A stretch of 64,000 nt of DNA from Pararge aegeria (Eukaryota > Arthropoda > Insecta > Lepidoptera > Nymphalidae), in contig NC_053193.1 in assembly GCF_905163445.1 (NCBI RefSeq), positions 9,920,001-9,984,000 on the forward strand. The letters run 5' to 3'. The notes under the pieces are model-generated. The model saw only the letters and a list, made by a program, of their open reading frames with translations. It made no database searches and was not told the origin of the DNA. The position numbers and the translations under genes are program-made. Of the stretch, positions 60,301-64,000 are shown piece by piece; position 1 is the stretch's first letter, and the number at the start of each line of letters is the position of its first letter.

Positions 60301-62209
60301 GGGCTCATCCAACAACACTACTCGAGAAGAACCGCACATAGCTGCCCCTACGGATAAACGTCGCTTCTGACCGCCAGATAAGTGTTTTGATATCACGTCC
60401 CTCTATAGGAAAACATTTTTTTTAAAAAGTAGTAATTGATGGACCAAGCAGATGACAGAATTTTATACGCTGATAAATGTTTTAGGATAAGCATCCTAAT
60501 TTTATAGATATACGAGTATGTTCTTAATTTTGTCAAAATTGCTTGTTCAGTTGCCGTGCATTACTAAACTTACACGTTATCGCATGAACAATATAAGTAA
60601 GTATTAATATTATTATTTATTACTATATTATTCTATCTATTCTAAACTAATTTGTTTAATTACATATTTATGTTTCGGAAAGCTCACAAAAACAGTCTAA
60701 TCACATTTATTATTTTTAAATATATTACACGCTGACTGCTAAGTTGCTCGCGCAGGAAATATAAGATAAGAATCGTGTTTATTGTTAGTGTTTTTACTAG
60801 TCTGTGACGTTGCCAGTACAGCGAGAACAATGGTTCTGGCAACGTCACAGAGTGTTTAATAATGAAACAAAAAGAGTGTTCGGCAATTTCAGACATGTTT
60901 TTTAATGTAAGTATATAAGGGTTGTGTGGTGACGGCAGATCAGAATACACTTATCACCACCCCTGCTCTTCCCGCGGGTGTCATACGAGGCAACTAATGG
61001 AATATAACGAACAGCGGGTAGCCACTTCCTTTGTCACAGGTCAACTCTCAGAATGAGGTTTAGGCGGTCACGGCCAACTTTGAGGACATTATAGATAAAT
61101 CTTAGGAATAAATTTTTTCTCACGATTTTTTCTTCCTCGTTAAAGCAAGTGATATTTAATTTCTTATAACGCATATGGTTCCGAAAGTTTGACGCGATAT
61201 TGAGGAGACATTATGTATTGTTTTGTTCCGCGTATGCTAGCTCTGCTGTTAATCGTTCCCAAAGTGTTGTACCTAACACGTGTTCCAGTACCACCAATTT
61301 ACTCTCAAAGTCAAAGTCAAAGTCCAAAATATCTTTATTCAAGTGGGCGCATTAGTGGCAAAGTTTGATGCGTACATTACATGAGAAGTACACGGTAGTG
61401 AGATGATGGCGACAAAAATATTCGTAAACTTAAAACTATGATAGATGAGACCGATCTAGTTTATTTGGCTGATTAAGGTGATTAGTGTTTTTTATCTCCT
61501 AATAGCAATATTTCCCGATTAAAAGCTATAATGGCAACTCGGTCGGAGCACGCTTGCCTATGAAATGCTGGGTCACTGTTGTCTTCAAGTTCAAAGTGGC
61601 AGGAAACGCTGCTTCCGGGAGTACACCTTAGTTACACACATCACACCTTAGCTGTTCGTATCAGAAACGATTCTTGCGAGTTGATTTAATAACAAATAAA
61701 TATAACTATTTCAACGCTCACGGCGTCTCGCTGCTATGTGGTAGAATGGTTATAAGGTAAATTATAATAAGTGAATAGATAAATAAGTAAATATATTACG
61801 ACAATACACACATAAGTCTAGCTTGTGTTATGGGTACTTATATGACTGATGAATATTTTTATGGATAATATACGTAAATACTTATAATATACAGATAAAC
61901 ACTCAAACACTGAAAACATTTAATGTAAATTACACAAAAAAAAATCCAGTTGTGATATATAGTGATAATTAAACTGTACCTTTTTCTCCAGTTCAAGAAC
62001 TTTAACGAAATGATCGACCTCATCGTTTATCTTCGACATTGGCACGCCTTTTAAGCGCGAGTAAAATATGATGTGTTCGGCGACAGTGAGATCAGGGAAT
62101 AAGACGTTGTGTTGCGGACAGATGCCGATAGACTTCCGCGCCTGTTCAGTCTCAGTCACTATGTCGTACCCGTTGATAGTCGCCGAGCCGGATGTCGGTG
62201 GGACCATAC
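48352..62209 (-). CDS. Second ABC transporter, subfamily A (ABCA3-like), 5' end missing
   Basis: Twenty exons in transcript order: 61980-62209, 60237-60402, 59033-59266, 58754-58895, 58570-58673, 58111-58499, 57120-57329, 56674-56778, 55771-55942, 55142-55267, 54770-54893, 54546-54667, 53612-53736, 52860-53043, 51718-51879, 50921-51078, 50379-50475, 49487-49678, 49051-49153, 48352-48532 (TAG). They join in phase to 1,107 residues. The first exon starts inside NBD1 after Walker A (CPQHNVLFPDLTV); the first membrane half and Walker A lie right of the window. NBD1: LSGGQKRRLS, VVLLDEPTSGLDP, LTTHFMDEAD. Then the second membrane domain with its large loop (WFSNYGYHDSAISLA, EERTSGSKLL region, CDALCKQF). 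NBD2: GINGAGKTST, CSGGTKRKIS, LVFLDEPTTGMDP, LTSHSMEECEALC. Catalytic residues are intact, so it should hydrolyse ATP. The C-terminus FLRFTRIQGQPE aligns with gene 1. Exon lengths match gene 1 almost throughout, so they are paralogues. Likely lipid-type substrate; unknown in detail. Confidence 0.92.
51490..51680 (+). mobile_element. SINE family C copy (5' part missing) in gene 2 intron
   Basis: cgttttagcggtgaaggaaa, gcctgcatgcctgaggtcc, cacttggccagcgtggtgga, then a gatgatgat end. Confidence 0.65.
51880..52859. other. Gene 2 intron, with short hairpin
   Basis: No coding content. A near-complete 23-bp hairpin starts ggtcaagtgtctttag at 52092 and ends at 52140. cctgagagggaccc-like text near 52390 (agtgggccgtttatggg) is a SINE C tail fragment. 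Confidence 0.45.
53112..53310 (+). repeat. Family D repeat in gene 2 intron
   Basis: tagctagctgttgcccgcgt then gcttcgtcgcg, ending tttataaaattagtaagg. Confidence 0.65.
53740..54545. other. Gene 2 intron, nothing recognised
   Basis: AT-rich non-coding DNA; no repeat family I can name. Confidence 0.35.
56228..56500 (+). mobile_element. SINE family B copy in gene 2 intron
   Basis: Plus orientation with its tRNA-like head at the left (gacgaccttcctggcgtagt), then agcgatttagcgttccgg, tacgatgtcgct, and the end gtgagattgcagtcaagg. Confidence 0.75.
56860..57075 (-). mobile_element. SINE family C copy in gene 2 intron
   Basis: Minus orientation: head ggctcgaactcggtcttcat at the right (57020-57040), aaagcaagtgatacttata in the body, and the end ggccatagtctaccatg at the left. 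Confidence 0.6.
57340..58100. other. Gene 2 intron, nothing recognised
   Basis: The frame of the downstream exon stays open for about 66 codons into this intron (to about 57527), but the splice acceptor ttattgcag and comparison with gene 1 place the exon start at 57329. Confidence 0.45.
59270..60236. other. Gene 2 intron with AT simple repeat
   Basis: Non-coding; includes a TTTA run at 59329-59345 and the (TA)n tract at 60097-60145. Confidence 0.4.
60097..60145. repeat. (TA)n microsatellite
   Basis: About 24 TA units interrupted once by a G at 60123. Confidence 0.9.
60801..60851. repeat. 16-bp perfect hairpin in gene 2 intron
   Basis: tctgtgacgttgccag (60801-60816) and ctggcaacgtcacaga (60836-60851) around a 19-nt loop. 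Confidence 0.85.
60920..61190. repeat. Families F and C repeat remnants
   Basis: acttatcaccacccctgctc then ttcccgcgggtgtcatacga (family F), followed by tcgttaaagcaagtgatatt (family C, minus). Same F-then-other order as at 41010. Confidence 0.5.
61300..61410 (+). repeat. aaagtc-tandem 3' end of a CR1-like element
   Basis: aaagtcaaagtcaaagtcc, atatctttattcaagtggg and tgatgcgtacat match 17535-17640. Confidence 0.55.
61780..61955 (-). mobile_element. SINE family A copy, head mostly lost
   Basis: atattacgacaatacacaca, gcttgtgttatgggtactta and cactgaaaac at the right edge; the tRNA-like head is missing. It ends just before the exon at 61980. Confidence 0.7.
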
Positions 62210-64000
62210 CTGACATAAAAAATAGAACAATTTACCGTGTGAGAGAAAATTAGAGTTGAGAGACAAGATTATTTGGATGCAGGCCGGTTTTCACTTAGTC
62301 GCAATAGTGTGTAAGTTTTAGAGGAGCGGTGTTGTGTTGCGTATAAAAATTAAGGCTTAAAGTTATTCACATTACTATTAGCAGCGGAGTGCACTTTATA
62401 TATGCACAAAAGCTCTGCCTACCCTAAAATATTTGTTTAACTCATAAATGCGACGAATTTTACCGTTTTATGGCATCTTCCTTCTTTATGCATACCCTGG
62501 TCAAAAACCCTGTGCACGCTACTGACTATTAGTAGGTAGGTATGTAAAAACCGACCAAATTATAAGGGATTAACAATATTCAAGAAGATTCCCTACCGAA
62601 TAAAAGCCAAGCCCAAGAAATGGCATAGATATAGAAATGTGATAGAAAGAAATCCCTTCTCGGAAGTCGGTTAAAAGTCAAAAGTGAATATTTGCATTCG
62701 CATTTAGACAACATTCTAAACAAAACTCAACAATAGCAGGTATAAGCTTATCCTCATACCCTTGCACCTTGTTTTGTTGTTATACCCTAGATCATTGCCA
62801 ATAAACGTGCCATAACCAGTGGCGTGCATAGCCCTTTGACCCAGGGTATGCACAAGGTGTTCAGCACAAACATAAAGTAAAATTTATATTTTAGATATGT
62901 CGGTTTATAATCAAATTACTTTACGAAAGTTATATTTTTGATTGATTTATTACTATCGTCTATCTACTGCTAATTGAATAAAAGTACATACCCTGATTTA
63001 CGTCACAAAATTATGACACACCATTCGGCAGCATTTTCTAAGCACACTGAAGATGAAATATTTTTTTCCAACATATTTTTAGCGTCTTGATGAAAATTAT
63101 TAATATCACAATATCCTTTATCACTTCAAACTTTACGTATATTGGACAATAAAACAAAAGGAAAGCAAAATAATCGATTGGTGTGTACAAAGCCGCTTAG
63201 TCAAGAATAGTTTTCGTAATATTTATTATTACACATAGGTACGTTTTACTTTATCACCTTTTTTTGTGGATATTTGTAACATTGGTACACACCTTCCTTT
63301 GCGCATGATTTCTAATTTTACGATAAAGGGATAGAAATTAAAGTTGTCTCTAAGTACTTTTTCCAGGCACACTGAACCCAAACAAATACCGCACGAATAA
63401 AAATGAATGAATAAACTATAAAATAACGTTAACACATTAAACTATCACTACTCAAACTTTTATAAGTAGCTGAATTTATGCACTTTAACCGTTTATTTAT
63501 CACCAACGCCATAGAGCATTGTTCGAAGGTAAACAATAATGGCGATTGAATATGCTAATGATAATATTGCAATCGAAATTAGTCAAAATATGTCTTTAAT
63601 TTTTTTGTCAGTATGGGTACGAACGCTATTTTATTTTGATATGTCAACAATAAATAGAAACAATATTTATTGTTAACTTTCTCACTTTCCAATAATTCCT
63701 GGAATACTTTTCATAAAAAAATCAAACACGTAATTGATTATCCACTTCCGTAAGCAGTGCTTATAGACACCCATACATAGAGAATTTATGAATGAAACTG
63801 TTCACACAAGACCGATGCTAATCTTGTAAGTACAAGCGCACGATTATAACATTACACGACACACACTACTAACTTGCACGCACACATCTAGCAGAACGAT
63901 TCTTTCTTTGGGCGTGCTTATTTTATTTGATATTTCTATGCAACAGTAGATGGCGTCATATGTCGAGTGATTCATAATAATTGATTTACCCTGCAATCGA
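62210..64000. other. Large gene 2 intron running off the window
   Basis: The exon with NBD1 Walker A should be next but is not here, so the intron is at least 1.8 kb. It holds two CAGTGGCGTGCA-type repeat ends and AT-rich DNA. Confidence 0.5.
62380..62530. repeat. CAGTGGCGTGCA-type non-autonomous element
   Basis: Left end agcggagtgcactttatata with aaaagctctgcctaccct, right end gcataccctggtcaaaaacc ctgtgcacgctactg. A related single end is at 62818-62870 (ccagtggcgtgcatagcc). Confidence 0.5.

Overview
The window is nuclear DNA of a moth or butterfly (Lepidoptera). The genes are split by many short introns with GT..AG borders. The background is AT-rich and studded with tAGGTAcct-type motifs. 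The spaces are filled with interspersed repeats that I recognise as lepidopteran: tRNA-headed SINEs, RTE-, CR1- and jockey-type non-LTR fragments, and small inverted-repeat elements. The species cannot be told from the sequence; the commonest SINE resembles one abundant in nymphalid butterflies.

Layout. 1-683: 3' end of a Ty3/gypsy-like LTR retrotransposon. 1071-2749 (+): last three exons of RNA polymerase I subunit RPA43. 2890-4663: a decayed non-LTR copy and a 5'-truncated copy with target-site duplications. 5033-8359 (+): complete four-exon mitochondrial ribosomal protein S7. 8.4-21.5 kb: gene-poor and repeat-rich, dominated by a full-length non-LTR retrotransposon (10667-15569) that landed inside a SINE and is bounded by a 12-bp duplication. 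21571-42977 (+): a complete ABCA-subfamily ABC transporter with 30 coding exons and 1,732 codons; the reading frame closes exactly. 42978-48351: spacer between converging genes. 48352-62209 (-): the last 20 exons of a second ABCA gene, with its start beyond the right edge.

The two ABCA genes are paralogues arranged tail to tail. Most of their exons match in length and phase, so they come from a duplication with inversion. Each encodes ABCA half-transporter modules (membrane domain plus ATPase), and all catalytic motifs visible in both look intact. They probably move lipids or other amphipathic substrates across membranes. One of them may be the orthologue of lepidopteran ABCA2, but that needs a tree. 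The housekeeping genes at the left (Pol I subunit, mitoribosome subunit) have no evident functional link to the transporters.

No wholly new system is evident. The most interesting items are the structure around the non-LTR element's ORFs (start codon inside a hairpin, ATGA and TAATG junctions, frame-shifted ORF1 tail), several near-perfect palindromes, intron differences between the ABCA paralogues, and a few exon-like open segments in the convergent spacer.
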